DNA of 64,000 nucleotides from Vesta saturnalis (taxonomy: Eukaryota; Arthropoda; Insecta; Coleoptera; Lampyridae): positions 657,001 through 721,000 of the forward strand of contig JARFJB010000534.1 in the NCBI GenBank assembly GCA_036346205.1. The letters run 5' to 3'. Below the pieces are notes generated by a model. The model was not told where the DNA came from. It searched no databases and saw only the letters and a program-made list of their open reading frames with translations. Both the position numbers and the translations under genes were made by a program. Numbering within the stretch: the first letter of the stretch is position 1; the number at the start of each line of letters is the position of its first letter. Below are positions 45,301-57,652 of this stretch, piece by piece.

Positions 45301-46383
45301 CCATGGTGATGTCTTCAGGCCACCAAGAAATACACGTTTATTCGCAGCTGTTATTGGATCAGGAATTCAAATCTTCTTAATGGCACTTATTACAATATGT
45401 ATTTTAAATTAACAATTAATTTGTAATCGTAATAACATGTTTTTTAGTTTTTGCAATGTTGGGGATGTTATCACCAGCTTCGAGAGGTGCATTAATGACT
45501 GCTGCCATATTTTTGTATGTGTTCATGGGACTTATAGCTGGATATTTCTCAGCACGCCTATATAAAACGATGAAAGGACGTGAATGGAAGAGAGCAGCAT
45601 TTTTAACAGCAATACTTTATCCCGCCATAATTGCTTGTACATGCTTTTTTCTTAACTTCTTTATTTGGGGTAAATCGAGTAGTGGTGCGGTTCCATTTTC
45701 AACTATGATTTCATTGTTGTTAATGTGGTTTTGTATATCGTTACCACTTGTACATTTGGGGTATTATTTTGGCTATCGAAAACAACCGTTCCAACATCCG
45801 GTCCGAACAAACCAAATTCCACGGCAAGTTCCAGATCAGCACTGGTATATGAACCCATTTTTATGGTAATTTTGTGTATGGACCAGTGCGCATTAATCTG
45901 TACGTGAATTTTTTAGTGCATTAATGGCGGGAATCTTACCTTTCGGAGCAGTATTTATCGAGTTATTTTTTATATTTACGGCAATTTGGGAAAATCAATT
46001 TTATTACCTGTTCGGATTTCTCTTCTTGGTATTTATCATTTTAGTAATATCCTGTTCTCAAATTGCTATTGTAATGGTATACTTCCAATTGTGTGGAGAG
46101 GTAAGTAATAATGTACATGATCATTTATTGTATGACCTTTTAGGATTATCATTGGTGGTGGCGAAGTTTTATTACATCAGGTGGTTCAGCCTTATACATT
46201 TTAGCATATTCCTTATTTTATTTTGTAACTAAATTAGAAATAACAGAATTTATACCAACGTTATTATACCTTGGTTATACAGGGCTTATGGTAGTAACAT
46301 TCTGGTTGCTAACCGGTACGATAGGGTTCTTTGCAGCGTACGCTTTCATCCGAAAAATTTATGGTGCAGTTAAAATTGATTAA
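42335..46383 (+). CDS. TM9SF4: Transmembrane 9 superfamily member 4, eight exons
   Basis: Nonaspanin of Golgi/endosomal membranes, known in the family for roles in sorting of membrane proteins and in phagocytosis. Exons: 42335-42346, 42401-42792, 42843-42998, 43049-43326, 45195-45398, 45448-45865, 45917-46100, 46144-46383; 627 residues (human about 642). The first exon codes only MYFR; with exon 2 it gives a signal peptide (INLFILCTFASLI) before FYVPGMAPVEF. The lumenal domain has QLPYEYYSLPFC and NLGEVLRGDRIVNTPYD; the first membrane helix follows DVQIHWFSIINSL, and eight more follow. Conserved GWKLVHGDVFRPP, LGMLSPASRGALMT and NQFYYLFGFLFLVFIILV are intact. The C-terminus AVKID carries the KxD retrieval motif. 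A 50-bp intron (42999-43048) follows HNPTP. Intron 4 is 1868 bp; the others are 43-54 bp. No damage seen. Confidence 0.95.
44590..44668 (-). repeat. tRNA-like SINE fragment in intron 4 of TM9SF4
   Basis: On the minus strand box A TAGCTCAGTTGG (44648-44659) is followed by box-B-like TGTTCAGATCCC (44604-44615). Spacing fits a tRNA-derived pol III promoter. It lies antisense to TM9SF4 and no full SINE body or tail was resolved. Confidence 0.5.
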
Positions 46384-46800
46384 AGTGTATTGATTATAGA
46401 AATTTCTATAAATGAATAATGCTCCGTCTTGTTGAACACTTACCTAGTAATATTGATAGATAAAAATCAAGTTTAATTCGGAGTACAACGCAATTTATTT
46501 TATTTTATTTATTACAATGTCAATTGCAGTCAAATTAATAATTATTGTGTACTGTAAATTGAAAAGGCCTATTAGTTTTCGTTTTATGTGTGCCAGTTTT
46601 TAGTTTATGATTGTGAGACCCTACTTAGTCCCAGTATTAGTTTTAACATCATTTGTAGCCCTTTTTTTTATTAGATTTTAAGCATTCCAAAGTTTTACGA
46701 AAATTTAATATTTATGTGCTGTAAGTTGTTGAAAAAAAATATTTTTAAATTTGTAAATATATTAGATTTATGTAAAAGAAGCCATTTATTTTCAGTATAT
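46384..46800 (+). other. TM9SF4 3' flank, probably 3' untranslated region
   Basis: AT-rich sequence after the stop. A canonical AATAAA close to the stop is not evident, so the transcript end is undefined. Confidence 0.3.
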
Positions 46801-47810
46801 CAGGGTTCAGTTTAATTTATCACAATAGAACTGTGTTACGGGTATGATACTCATTAGAACATCAGCACCTATTATAAAACCCAAACAATCGCATATGCGT
46901 GACACATCCCCAACGCAGAGGTTTTCCACCGGAAGTCCTCAACATCTTTGTTAGGAAAAAAAAGGTAACTGAACGACAAAAAAAAAAGAAACTAAACCTA
47001 ACGGCGAAGAAGTACAGAAAACGCGGTGATGTTGGTCAGGAAAGACCCCTAAAAGCCTTCAAAAGCTAGGAACGTGCTATCATCCGCACACGCCATTAAT
47101 TAGATTTAAAGGAGCTAAACCTAAATCAAGGTCGCGCAATACCTTGAACTGGGGGTGCCTGTGAAGCGAGTACGACCAGATGAACAACCAGAAAAATAAA
47201 CTAACGCAAATGGACAACTTGGTACATTGGCATAATGAAAGAAAATTTAAAAAAGATAAACAGGGGCCGTTCCAACTCCCTCCCCGGAACTTGGGGTGAG
47301 CCACTTGGAACTTCCAACACTCCACTATCACGTTCGTGAAAAGTCACAATCGGGAAAATAGTCAAAAATCACAAAAAGGCAAACGGGGTGGGAGCCCAGT
47401 GGTTCCACACACCTGTTTGTCGATGTTGAAGCTCAACTGGGATGTCATGTCAGGAGGAGGCGAAAGAGACTGCGTTATTCAACAATCGTCGTCTCAAGAT
47501 AGATATAACAGTTCAACTGCCTCTTGATTAGACGTCTCTTACGACAAGCAGTGGTATCTGATGTAGGAAAATTCTTACTCCGTCCTTCCACAAGGAAAAC
47601 GTGCCTCTAGGACACTCGACACAAAATAATCCAAACTAAAATCCTGAACTAACTCCATGCGCTCAATCTATACCTCGAACATACCCAAACATCATGTCAA
47701 AAGCGATATGAGCCCGTAGATGCAAAGTGCATGGTACCGACATAGCTCAGTGGTTGGGTCGCGGTTCTTACTCAATCTACACAAAGGGCATCCGTTACAA
47801 CTCAACAAAT
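46801..47810. repeat. Unidentified repeat-like region with tRNA-like box A
   Basis: Base composition is more balanced than in the flanks, suggesting transposon origin. CTCTTACGACAAGCAGTGGT at 47536 resembles a motif common in arthropod retroelement-derived repeats (from memory). TAGCTCAGTGG near 47750 is a box A match, but no clear box B follows. No coding motif was recognised. Confidence 0.3.
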
Positions 47811-48106
47811 CACAATAAGTAATAAAATGTCAATGGCTTTAAATAATTTTTAAATAAATCACGTCATAAGCTAGATTTCAATGTTCGCTTAAGTCAGGAA
47901 TGCGAATTGTTCACTCAAAACGACAAACGTACAATCTCCAAAACTTCTCAAATCCAATGCTCGAGCCATCGCAACACTCACGTTAACTTTGGGCTCTATC
48001 TGACACAAAATAAATATATGTACTCGTATAAAATAGACGGAAATAGTCATTTTGTAATCAAACCTTGGTCGTAGCAATATTTTAATTTAAAATTAATGAC
48101 TTCATT

Positions 48107-49735
48107 ACAGGTTTTGAAGATAGCCGGGTGATTGTTTAATAATGTGATTTAAGTATGTATATAATTATGCACCAACTATGCGACATTTAGCGCCATTAAA
48201 GTAAAATTTTGCGCTTCGATAAGGAATAACTTGTATCAAAAATTCTACAAGCACGAATATCTGCAGAAATCATTTTTTTCTTATGCAGGTGTTATGGCCG
48301 TTAAAATAAAGGTGTGCGCTCCCATAGGAGATAACTAAGAATTACATCGACATTCTTACATTCTTTATGAACACATTAATCTTTTCTTGCGCGATAATTA
48401 GACACTGATTATACCCCATTTGTGTCGTTAAAGTTTCATTTTACGCTCGTACAGCAAACAAGTTATTGTATAAATTACATTAACTCGACAGCCGTGAACT
48501 TTTGCACAAATCATGTTTCTTATACATTAAGTGCCAATTATGCTCCGTTTTGCGCCGCTAAAGTAAGTAAATCACTTCCTTGTTATGCTCATATGGATGT
48601 TTTTGATGTATTGATGTGCTTACCGGTTTATTTGTTTAATGTGTATTTTTCTTCCATTATAGGTAGATATATTTATATTTAACGGTCTTTACAATTTTTT
48701 TCTAATAACTTATTTAGATTCTACATTATTCTTACTAATCTTAACCCTAAGTGAACGCCAACTCGCGAAATATTCTAATATACAAATTCCTACGTAATTT
48801 TAAAGCTACCTACTTATGTTTTAAATTCATAAGGTTGCTTATTCACTACAATGCAGTAATTAGACACCAATTATGCGCTGATTTAGGCAAAACGACCCAT
48901 AATTAACATCAAATTAAGGCTCAAGGGAAGACTAATTTTTTGCATAAGTTCAAGACTACGAAGTTCGCTCTGTGAATGTAATTTTTACAATAACTTGTTT
49001 CCTGTCAGGGTGCAAAATTTAACTTTAAATTATCGCACAAGAAAAGATTACTTTATTCATAATACTATGAAGTTAGTCTTGTCGATATCATTTTTGCAAT
49101 AACTTATTTTCTAATGGAGGTGCAAAATTTTGTTTTCGCGGCGCAAAACAGCGCATAATTGGTGGGTAATTAATAACTTGTTTATTATAGGAACCCAAAA
49201 TTTAACTTTAACGGAGCATAATAGTTTCGTATTGTGCATGAAATGGTTAATTTGTTTATAAGGCTATAAAGTTAGTCTTGACGTCATTTCATTTCATATG
49301 GAGCGCAAAATATTATTTTAGCGGCACCTAATTGCTAATAAGAAAAACTGATTTATGCAGTTCACGGCTGTGAAGATAGCTTGCATCGATATCATTTTTT
49401 CAATAAATTATTTCCTATGGGTGCGTAAAATTTAATTTTAGCGCTACATAATTAGCGCTTAATTTACCCATGTCATTGTGATGTTACAATAACTTCTTTT
49501 CTATAAGGACGCAAAATTTTATGTTATCGGCGCAAAATGGAGCCTAATTATTGCATAAAAAAAATGATCTATCCAAAAATGCGTGGCTCCGATAAGTTAG
49601 CCCTGCTTATAGAATTTATGCTATTTCCTATTGTGGCCCAAAATTGAATGCGCAAAATAGCGCATAATTATTACCGAATTATACATATGGTTAAATCACA
49701 TTATTCGAAAATGTTCCGGCCATCTTTACACCTGT
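48107..49735. mobile_element. Foldback-like element whose arms are built of tandem repeats
   Basis: The outer ends match in reverse complement: ACAGGTTTTGAAGATAGCCG at 48107 against CGGCCATCTTTACACCTGT ending 49735, followed inward by AATAATGTGATTTAA..TATG on both sides. The left part (48160-48620) holds units in one orientation (GCGCC..TAAAGT.AAATTTTGCGC..CATAGG..ATAACTTG), and the right part (49000-49680) holds about five units of the reverse complement. So the element would fold into one long imperfect hairpin. Such arms recall Drosophila FB elements. No coding frame was seen between the arms. Confidence 0.65.
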
Positions 49736-51340
49736 GGCAGAGCATATTTTATAAATGTTTAACGCTTACTATAGCATTGTCTATATTTTAACTGTTTTTA
49801 TGATTGATATTCTTTTAGTGAATGTTTCTGTATAAGTTAGATATGTATATTGTAAAGTTGTCTATCTTTATAATTGTATAATTAAAAAACCACAATACAA
49901 AACTTAAGCAAAAATGCGAACATGATTTTGATAAAAGTGTGTGTGCATTGGTATACGCCCCTGTTTAAAAATTTCGAATTTACCTAAAAGTTTGGGGCCA
50001 ACTCTCGTTCATATGGAAGTTTTTGAAAAAACTGAGTAGGTACTTCTATTCCACCAGGAGACAGAACGATAACTCTGTCATTACGACGGCGGACACTACG
50101 CCTTCAGTGCCCACATCGCCGAAAGCTACACTTGGGACTGTGACCACAATGCCGATTACTACATAAAATTGAATAGGGGCAATATGTAGACTGTGTCTGC
50201 GCCGAATATTTCACCAAGGACAAAACGTCGACTATGTCCAGGCCACCGACTATCAGTATGGGACACTACGCCGATTACGAACACAACGTGGAACAATGTA
50301 CCTTGGACGCTACGCCGACAGACCACAAAAAGACACAATGACAGTGTGAAACTTATAGTAACTTTGCCGCAAATTGCCACAAGTAGAATACTCCGAAATT
50401 TCATTTGTTATGTGGGGTTTCACGTAGGTAGTTTTTCTAATTAAATACAAATTACGCAATGAATGTATGTAGAATATGAGTAGTGGAGCTGTTTCTGCAA
50501 AATTTTTGAGGTGTGGCAGAAACTAGGATGGCTCGCGGACGCCAAGCTATTCTCGCTCCAAAAGTTGCCTTGACTTGTGCTTTTGATTGACCCTAAGCCT
50601 TGGTATTAGCTCCTATTTGGGCTTTTCGTGTTTCCCGGTTAGAGAGGTATGTGTCAGGATATCTCTGACTTCAAAATCGTGTTTAGGACCCAAGTTGCAT
50701 GAGATGTAGATGTATCGCGTATTTATTCGGAAACGGTTTTCTACTTGAGTGGCCCCTCTTTGGGATTGGCGAGCCGACATGGTGGTAACTTTAATCGGAT
50801 CCGATGTATTTTGAATTGCTGATAGGCTAAGTCGATGGCTGGATGCCAGGTATGTTTCCCGAGGTTGAGCCGGTCGACTGTTGTGTAGTGTTTCTGTCAC
50901 GACGTTGCACTCATGTTTTACTTAGCATTTTACTCTGGTTTATCGCCGTGTGTCACTCACAGTTTGTGTTCTCGAGGTCCCCGAGGACGTGGTGTTCACG
51001 AATGTATCACGCACGAATGTATCACGTCGACTGGTCACCAAATTTAGCGTGCTGTATGTGTGTGCAGGAGTTCTAATCCAACGATTACGTACATGCAACG
51101 TATTTATTCACAAACTTACACCACTAACATATGCATAATATTTATAGTGCACCAGGGCTTTTTTACACGCGGTAACAAGAGTTATAACGTAACAGCACGG
51201 ATCGTAGAGCAAGAATCGTGAACGGTTTGATCATACTGTAGATCTACTGGTTGGAGTTTTCAGACTTGGAACAAGGTCGGCGATGGTGACAGAGATGTAA
51301 CAGAGGCATGAACAGGCCAACGATGACGGAACCAGCAGAA
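49736..51340. other. Region of mixed composition, no gene recognised
   Basis: From about 50030 the sequence is GC-richer, with recurring TACGCCGA, ATGCCGA, GCGCCGAA and CACCGAC words, suggesting a diverged repeat. Open frames at 50159-50444 and 50613-51138 show no recognisable domain. Confidence 0.3.
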
Positions 51341-51357
51341 CACGTTGCGACGGTTTT

Positions 51358-51720
51358 TGCGTATTAGTTTAGGCTTAGAAGGCGTGGTCAGTGTTCCTGC
51401 GGTAGTGCGATTAAATCTACTGAAATTCGGAGTTGGATTGGCGGCGTGAAGCGCATCGTAAGGTGACTGCTATGTGAGTGCATAGTGATCCGTATGAAAG
51501 GTGCACCGATGGAGCCACTGCAAACCCTGTACTTTCTTAACCTGCGTACTGCTCCGTGTAATCTTGAGTGGTGTCGTCGGTTTGGTTTCCTGCGTATTTG
51601 CTTAGGCGTAAAAGGTGTCATCCGTGTTCCTCTGATGCTGCAATTACGCCTGTCGATGTTGCATTAACGGCGTGAAGTACGTCGTTAGGTAGCAGCTATG
51701 TGAGCGTACCGTGATGATTG
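51358..51720. repeat. Imperfect tandem duplication, period about 230 bp
   Basis: GCGTATT.G.TTAGGC.TA.AAGG and downstream TGCTATGTGAG.G.A..GTGAT occur at about 51358-51490 and again at about 51590-51715. The word GGCGTGAAG..C.TCGT is in both. A shorter GTGA.GGCTATATGAGCGCGTTG variant follows at about 51738. Confidence 0.55.
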
Positions 51721-51859
51721 AAAAGCTCACTGATATGTGACGGCTATATGAGCGCGTTGTGATGGCTATGTAAAGCACAGCGATATCAAAGGCGATGGGT
51801 AGCTTCAGAAGTGATCCTGTTCTAGCTATTAGATACACATTTTGTTGCACATATAGATT

Positions 51860-53080
51860 AGGTTGAATTTGGTCACATCTGATCTGTTTCTTTCATTCTG
51901 CCTTGTACCACAATCGCTGCCTACAGTGTTATAGTTTTCCTTACTTAACCTCAGCAGGCTTGGCACCACATTAGTGGCAATAGGACGCCACCCTAAGGAC
52001 AGCTGTTTTAGTCAAATCTAGAGAGGTACTGTCAAACGCCTCTCTATATCTAAGAACTTCCCAAAGGTTGCCTCCTTGCTGGGGATTGTTCTTCCAGCAA
52101 GGTCTACTACTCTATGTTGAGCCAGTTTACAGGAACTTTCTGTTTGATAACCGCATTAATATGTGCTGATGGGCGGGGTTCTTAACACATCATTCCTAAT
52201 GTGCCTTTGAACAACATTCTTTAGTAATTTCAGGAAATATGACGTTAGACTTGTCGGTCAAAACGACTTGGCAGAGGCGTATGAGTTGCCCAGGTTTTGG
52301 TACAAATATTACTTTTACGTCTCTCCAGGTCAAGATATATCCTAAAGCAATACTTGTACATAGAGTGCAGGTATGTGTCTTGTTGTAACAGAGCGGGAAG
52401 ATTCCATCTATTCCATCTTTTTAGTTAGGATAATTATCTGTTTCTCCTTAGAATGTGTCCAGGAGAGTTGGTTCGCCTTTAAGGGTTATTGATCCCTGGA
52501 AGTATGTTTCTGTATATCCTGTCAGGATTTTAAAAACGTATTCTCTCTGATCCTTTCTGTAATGTCTTTTGTAGTCTGCTACCTTCTGGAATTATCTCAA
52601 TCGTCCCCCAGGACTATCGTTTGCTTTTCTAATTGCCTTATTGTGTTGGGTACAACCCCTAATCTACCGTGATTTTTGCTCAAGAGGGTACTTTATTATA
52701 CCATCGCATCGTGTTTGTTATTCTTATCTTTCTCAGAAGACGACTTGTTTCAAAGGTCTTCTTCCATGGTCTTAGGTTTCTGTACACTAGTGCTGTTGCA
52801 ATTTGGTTTGGCCCTGGGTCAAAACGAATATATCTATGGTCGGAGAGCAATGGCTCATCCTATACATGTCAAACTTCTCCCCGGTTTGTAACGACCATAA
52901 TTCCAAACTAATGTCGTTTACCTCTCTTCTTATCGTATGTCAATAGAGATTGGTTAATCTAGATTATTACCAATTAACTCATCTACTCTCCCACATGATG
53001 GGGTGTCCATTGGCACCGCATTTGATATAGTGTATCATTCTCTTAAACCCAGACTTTTATTTGGCCCTCAACTATCCATG
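51860..53080 (-). pseudogene. Jockey/R1-like LINE relic, endonuclease to reverse transcriptase
   Basis: Reading down the minus strand across many frameshifts: IKCGANGHPIMWES near 53020 and SDHRYIRFDPGPNQ near 52830 (endonuclease), YRNLRPWKKTFETSRLLRK near 52760, KILTGYTETYFQGSI near 52530, then the reverse transcriptase with DGIFPLCYN, ALGYILTWRDVKVIFVPKPG near 52330, and after further shifts QTESSCKLAQHRVVDLAGRT and ATFGKFLDIERRL near 52050 (motif A region). Upstream frames to about 53760 look coding-derived but could not be assigned. The catalytic YADD region was not found; the copy appears truncated near 51860. Confidence 0.7.
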
Positions 53081-53760
53081 GTTCTCGAAAGAGAGCGATA
53101 TATATTCAAAGCGTATTCATAAATTTAGTAAGGGCTGCCGAGGCAGTCCTGCTGTGGTATCGATTAATTTGCACAATTCCCATTTTTGGTTACCTCTCTT
53201 ATAGCGAAATGGAAGGTTGGGATTTCCTAGAGGGCGTTTAATAATCATCTTGTCGCTTTAATCGTACCCATGGTTCAACTGTTACGCGTTACCCCCATTT
53301 TGCCCCTAGAGGTCTGGTCCATCAGGATAACCAGAGTCATCCTTTTGTATACAATACGTCAGTCTTTTGGACTGATGCCGGCGTTCTGCATCTCAATCCT
53401 TTTCAGATCTGGTATCCAAACGTGTTCTCATACGAGTTTAGGAACGTTTTTGGCTTGGATAAGTTTCAGCCTGCTTCTAGGACTAGCTCCTCTGAAGGTA
53501 ATCTAGCGTCACAGACCGATATAGTTTTGCGCCCCTGTATTCACTTCTTCCTTGGGACAGGGACAACTGGTTGTTTAGAACTCTCGGAAGTTTCTCCCAT
53601 TTTGTACATTTTAAACTTCCTGTACGCGGCTCTGAAATCCTTTTGGGATTTTTGCTTCCCGACGCTCAGGATCCATGTTAATCCCACAGATCTCCGTACG
53701 TGGGTGAGGCATTAAAACAATGGAATGATTCTGTTGTATAAACTCTTAGGGACTGCAGAT
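53081..53760 (-). other. Probable upstream continuation of the jockey/R1-like relic
   Basis: Composition is like the adjoining relic, and minus-strand frames such as LPFRYKRGNQKWELCKLI persist, but I could not anchor them to a defined domain. Confidence 0.3.
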
Positions 53761-54543
53761 CTCTTATCTATCCACTCAATTCACCTAGTTGGTGACTTCA
53801 TCTTAGGTTTTTGGTGAGAATGTCTACTTTTGATTCGGACGGCTAAGACAAAACTCCCAGCATTCCTTTTGCCCCTGTCAGCTGGTGGTACATGGTTTAA
53901 CGGCACAGTTGAAGCATTGTTAAGTACCCGCTGGTGATGTTATTCCTTGTGCAAGCTCTTGGTCACGACACGACAGTCGAGCTGGCAGGTGTTTATCGTG
54001 GTACTTAGAACTAGTTTACGTATCCTGAATTTTAGTATATCCTTCAAACGAATTAATTCTGGTCCAGTTCGCGATGCCTTGCTCAGCTTTTACCAATTAC
54101 TGTTTTAAGAGTAACGAGCAGAATTATAATAGCAGAGGCCTTTGTGCCTATTCATGTCATTCGCTAAACTTCTCATTTCCGCTACCTGGGGTTGCACCTG
54201 ATAATTAGCCACACCATCAAGTAAGGTGAATAATTTTGAACAATTTTTAAGGTCAAAGCTGTTAATACTAAGTTCTGGTCAACCAAAGATGTTTACTCTA
54301 AAAAATCTGATGAGGTCTGCACACAATCTTTCTTATGCCTCTGTCATGTTGTATTAGAGAATAGGTTCAAAGAGTGAATAGAAAAGAGAGTCGGGATAAC
54401 CAAATGTTTGTAGTTACTCAAATTTCTTCAATTTAAAAGTTATAGACATACATACATGTGTAAATTTATCGATTTCGTTAAAATAATAAGTATTATATAT
54501 GAAAAAGTTTATTTTTACTCCTAAGGTAATAGTTTTCGATATG
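53761..54543. other. Intergenic stretch, nothing recognised
   Basis: Mixed-composition then AT-rich sequence; no coding motif, boxes or terminal repeats seen. Confidence 0.35.
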
Positions 54544-55306
54544 CAGGGTCGCTGTTAAGGATGGAACCAAAGCTTTAGTGCTTAAACGGTTCAACATACA
54601 GCACCCAAAATTTCGGAATTGTAATTAAATGTATTTGCGCATATTTCTGCACAAAAAAAACTGTTTTTAATTTAAAAATTTTAAGTATAGACACATCTTG
54701 ATTTTTTTAAATAGCAACATAGGTCATGTGATATACCATTGGAAAGAGTTAACACCCGGATTACAAAAATGGAGTCTAAACACAACAAAAAGGACATTAC
54801 AAACGTTTTTCTAATAGGAAGCGTAGGAGGCCGTGAATTTAACACAAAACGTCAATATAACAACTTTGTGTTGAGAATTATGTGTTTATGTTAACTTAAA
54901 CTATTTTATTAAAGCAATATAACAATTTAATGTAAACCCTATGTTACTTTTACATTTATCAAAAAATAATTTATAAACAAAATAAATTTATAATTAAAAT
55001 AAACACATCTACGTAAGTTGTTATATTGACGTCTTGTTTCACATTCACGGTCTCCTACGCTTCCTATTAGAAAACGATTGTAATGTTTTTTCTGTTGTGT
55101 TTAGACCCCATGTGTAATGCACTTTTGTAATCCCTTTCAAATGGTATATCACATGACCTATTCAAAGAAATCAAGATGGCGGATACGCTTAAATTTTTTA
55201 ATGAAAAAAAATTTTTTTGTGTAAAAATATGCGCAAATACATTTGGTTTCAATTCGGAAATTTTGAGTTTTGTATGTTGAACCGTTTAAGCACTAGAGCG
55301 ACCCTG
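54544..55306. mobile_element. Inverted-repeat miniature element (MITE), mariner-like ends
   Basis: Starts CAGGGTCGCT at 54544 and ends AGCGACCCTG at 55306, with TA at 55307-55308 on the right and TG (probably a mutated TA) on the left. Arms of about 330 bp (54544-54880 and 55000-55306) match in reverse complement, for example TGCTTAAACGGTTCAACATA on the left and its complement near 55275. The centre (about 54885-54995) is AT-rich and non-coding. The arms carry small differences, so the element is not recent. Confidence 0.8.
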
Positions 55307-55319
55307 TATACCAAAGGGT

Positions 55320-56640
55320 ATAACTTGATCGACTTTTTTCGATATATTTCTCTAAAAAAAATTCTATAAACAAAACTCGCCTAAAAATCAATTTTACTTT
55401 AAAAAATGATTATACATTTTCTCTAAAACGTTGTAACAACCCATTTTGAGTTGTAATAAAATATACCGTAATTTATGTTCTTCGTTCATTTAGTTGTAAA
55501 TATAAGAAAAATTTTAATTATTAATAAAATATAGGTATGTGATAGGCAACTTAATTTGCATTTTGGTGTGACTTAAGTGCATATCTTCTTAAATGGTTTA
55601 TATTCCCACTTCTTTAAATTATTTTTTTCTGCGTACCTTTTTTTCGAGCACCGCTATATCACCAGATATTCTAAGCGTGCATTTTTTTTATTTCTTGGGG
55701 TACGCTGTTTGATGCAGGAAGCCATTTTTTGGGTTTCCACCTAAATTTTGTGAAAAGTGCCATTGATTTAATGGCACTTTGATTTACATTTTCATTTTTT
55801 ACTTTGACATTTTAATTTTACTACTTTTCAGTACGTATTTAATTTTACTTTTACGTACGCTTTCATTTTATGATTGCGTTTTGCTTTCAATGCAGATCTA
55901 AATGTAGATCTCAATTTTTATCTGAATTTCGAGAGAATGCAATAAACAATGGATTCAAAATTTCATGAAGAGAAATTTATAAGAAACAAAATTCCATTTT
56001 GGTGAGGTTTACAACTTAAATCATTGTTATCTCGAGAGGTTGCGCAATATTGGTGCAAAGATGGCATCACCTTTGGTTTACATTTCCGTAATCGTTTAGA
56101 TACCAGACGTTATTAAAAAGTTTGTGTACAAAAAGTTTCGAACAGGTATTTATAACAATTATTTAGTAATTTAAGGCTATAACTAGTTTTAAGATATATT
56201 TTGTATAACTCTAATTTTAAATGTTAATAAACACAGTTTGTTTATTTTTTATTTTTACATTTTGGTAAATTCTTATTTTAAACCTCGGTTTAGTTATTCT
56301 GAGCATAATTAAAAAATAACTTGGCGTCCGAGATCATTTTTATTAGCGTTACATTGCATTTTTATTATTTATGTTAAGTGGAAATAACCAAGCATACATT
56401 CGTGGTAATTAAGCAAATCAAAAGATTGAATCGGCCCACTTCAAACTACCGATTGGGACAAAGGCATTATTTTTGGTGAAGGCGTTGTATCTAGAGTTAG
56501 TTTAACGATATGTTACGAGAACATATATACCCATTGATTATACCTGGTTTATTTAATTATTAAATTTTACACTATTATTATTTAAATAAAGCGGCTACTT
56601 ATTACCCTAGAAAAACATCTTTAAAGGGATGAATTATCAG
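55320..56640. other. AT-rich stretch, nothing recognised
   Basis: Low-complexity T-rich sequence, including TTTAATTTTAC.TTT words around 55790-55870. No coding motif seen. Confidence 0.35.
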
Positions 56641-56645
56641 TAATA

Positions 56646-56774
56646 ATATCACAAGAGAGTGAGAATAAATTGAAAATAATTTAACAGATTTTTGAAAACC
56701 TGTTGCCGGATGCCGTCAGGTTTGAGAAAAATCTGGAGAATTATTTTCTAATTTATGGAACTCTCGTGTGATAT
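56646..56774. repeat. Tight inverted repeat (hairpin), arms about 57 bp, loop 13
   Basis: ATATCACAAGAGAGTGAG at 56646 is complemented, with a few mismatches, by the stretch ending CTCTCGTGTGATAT at 56774. The arms continue inward through AATAAATT, AATAATTT and CAGATTTTT to CCTG and CAGG around the loop TTGCCGGATGCCGT. It could be a small foldback remnant or the paired terminal repeats of a larger element. Confidence 0.75.
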
Positions 56775-57039
56775 TTGTTGGATTATTTTACGTTTACAAT
56801 AAGAAACACGTTTTCATTATTATATTTTTATTTTAACAAATTAAGGTTTTTGAATTCACTATAAACAAGTTAAAATATCAAAATTAAGATGCATTAAAGT
56901 TTTGAACCTGAAAAATACAACCGTTATAAATGTATCCCTGAGCGAAAGATTTTGCAACATTCTTTTGTTCTGTTATGTTAAAAATGATTGCTTTCCTAGT
57001 TTCTCTTAGAATATTTATTTTAATATTGCACATTGTTTA

Positions 57040-57652
57040 ACTGTGGATAAGGTTTCAATGAATTAGATGAGCTGTGACCTGTAGTTTTTATAATTTTCTG
57101 CTCATTGATACCTGCTTTAGTCAGATGAGACACTGCTGTTGATCGTGCGGAATGGTTCGTTATTTTATTATTTTTAGTATTCAGTCCTATCATGTTGGCA
57201 GATTCCTTCGCCCTATTCCGACATCATATTTGCCCCAAGCGGTATATTTTTGTACCACCCTGAAAAATATGGTTTATCCGGAGCAATGTGCACTGTTAGA
57301 AAAAACCTGTCAGTTTTAATATTTGCGTTCCGCTTACTTAGTAATTTCTTAAGCAATCGAGCATGACAACTGTCAGGGTTTTTGGTATGTGGTATTAATC
57401 ATTTTTGTTAGCACATCTTCGTGTTCCACCTCGTGCTGTTTTGTAGAATATCTAGTTATACTCCATTCTTCCACTGATCAAACCGGCATTGTTGGTTTTG
57501 TCTTTAAAATAATGCACTAAACATTGAGAACCTTCTCCACCGCGCCATGCTAGTGCATATGAGGCGATAAGGTAGAACATCTTTTGCAAGCCAGATGGTG
57601 TGTTCTCGTTGCAGCGTTTGATCATTTCCAAGATTTCATGTTTACTTAAATT
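57040..57652 (-). pseudogene. Crypton-like tyrosine recombinase relic
   Basis: Minus strand from 57652: NLSKHEILEMIKRCNENTPS, GLQKMFYLIASYALAWRGGE (first catalytic Arg in WRGGE), QCLVHYFKDKTNNAGLISGR, MEYN, then DRFFLTVHIAPDKPYFSGWY, KNIPLGANMM, and after a frameshift KITNHSARSTAVSHLTKAGI (H-x-x-R box), NEQKIIKTTGHSSSN (second His) and SLKPY with the catalytic Tyr position. The order R...HxxR...GH...Y is that of tyrosine recombinases, and the wording fits the Crypton/DUF3504-type proteins of animals. Stops near 57445 and frameshifts near 57385 and 57235 disable it. Confidence 0.75.
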
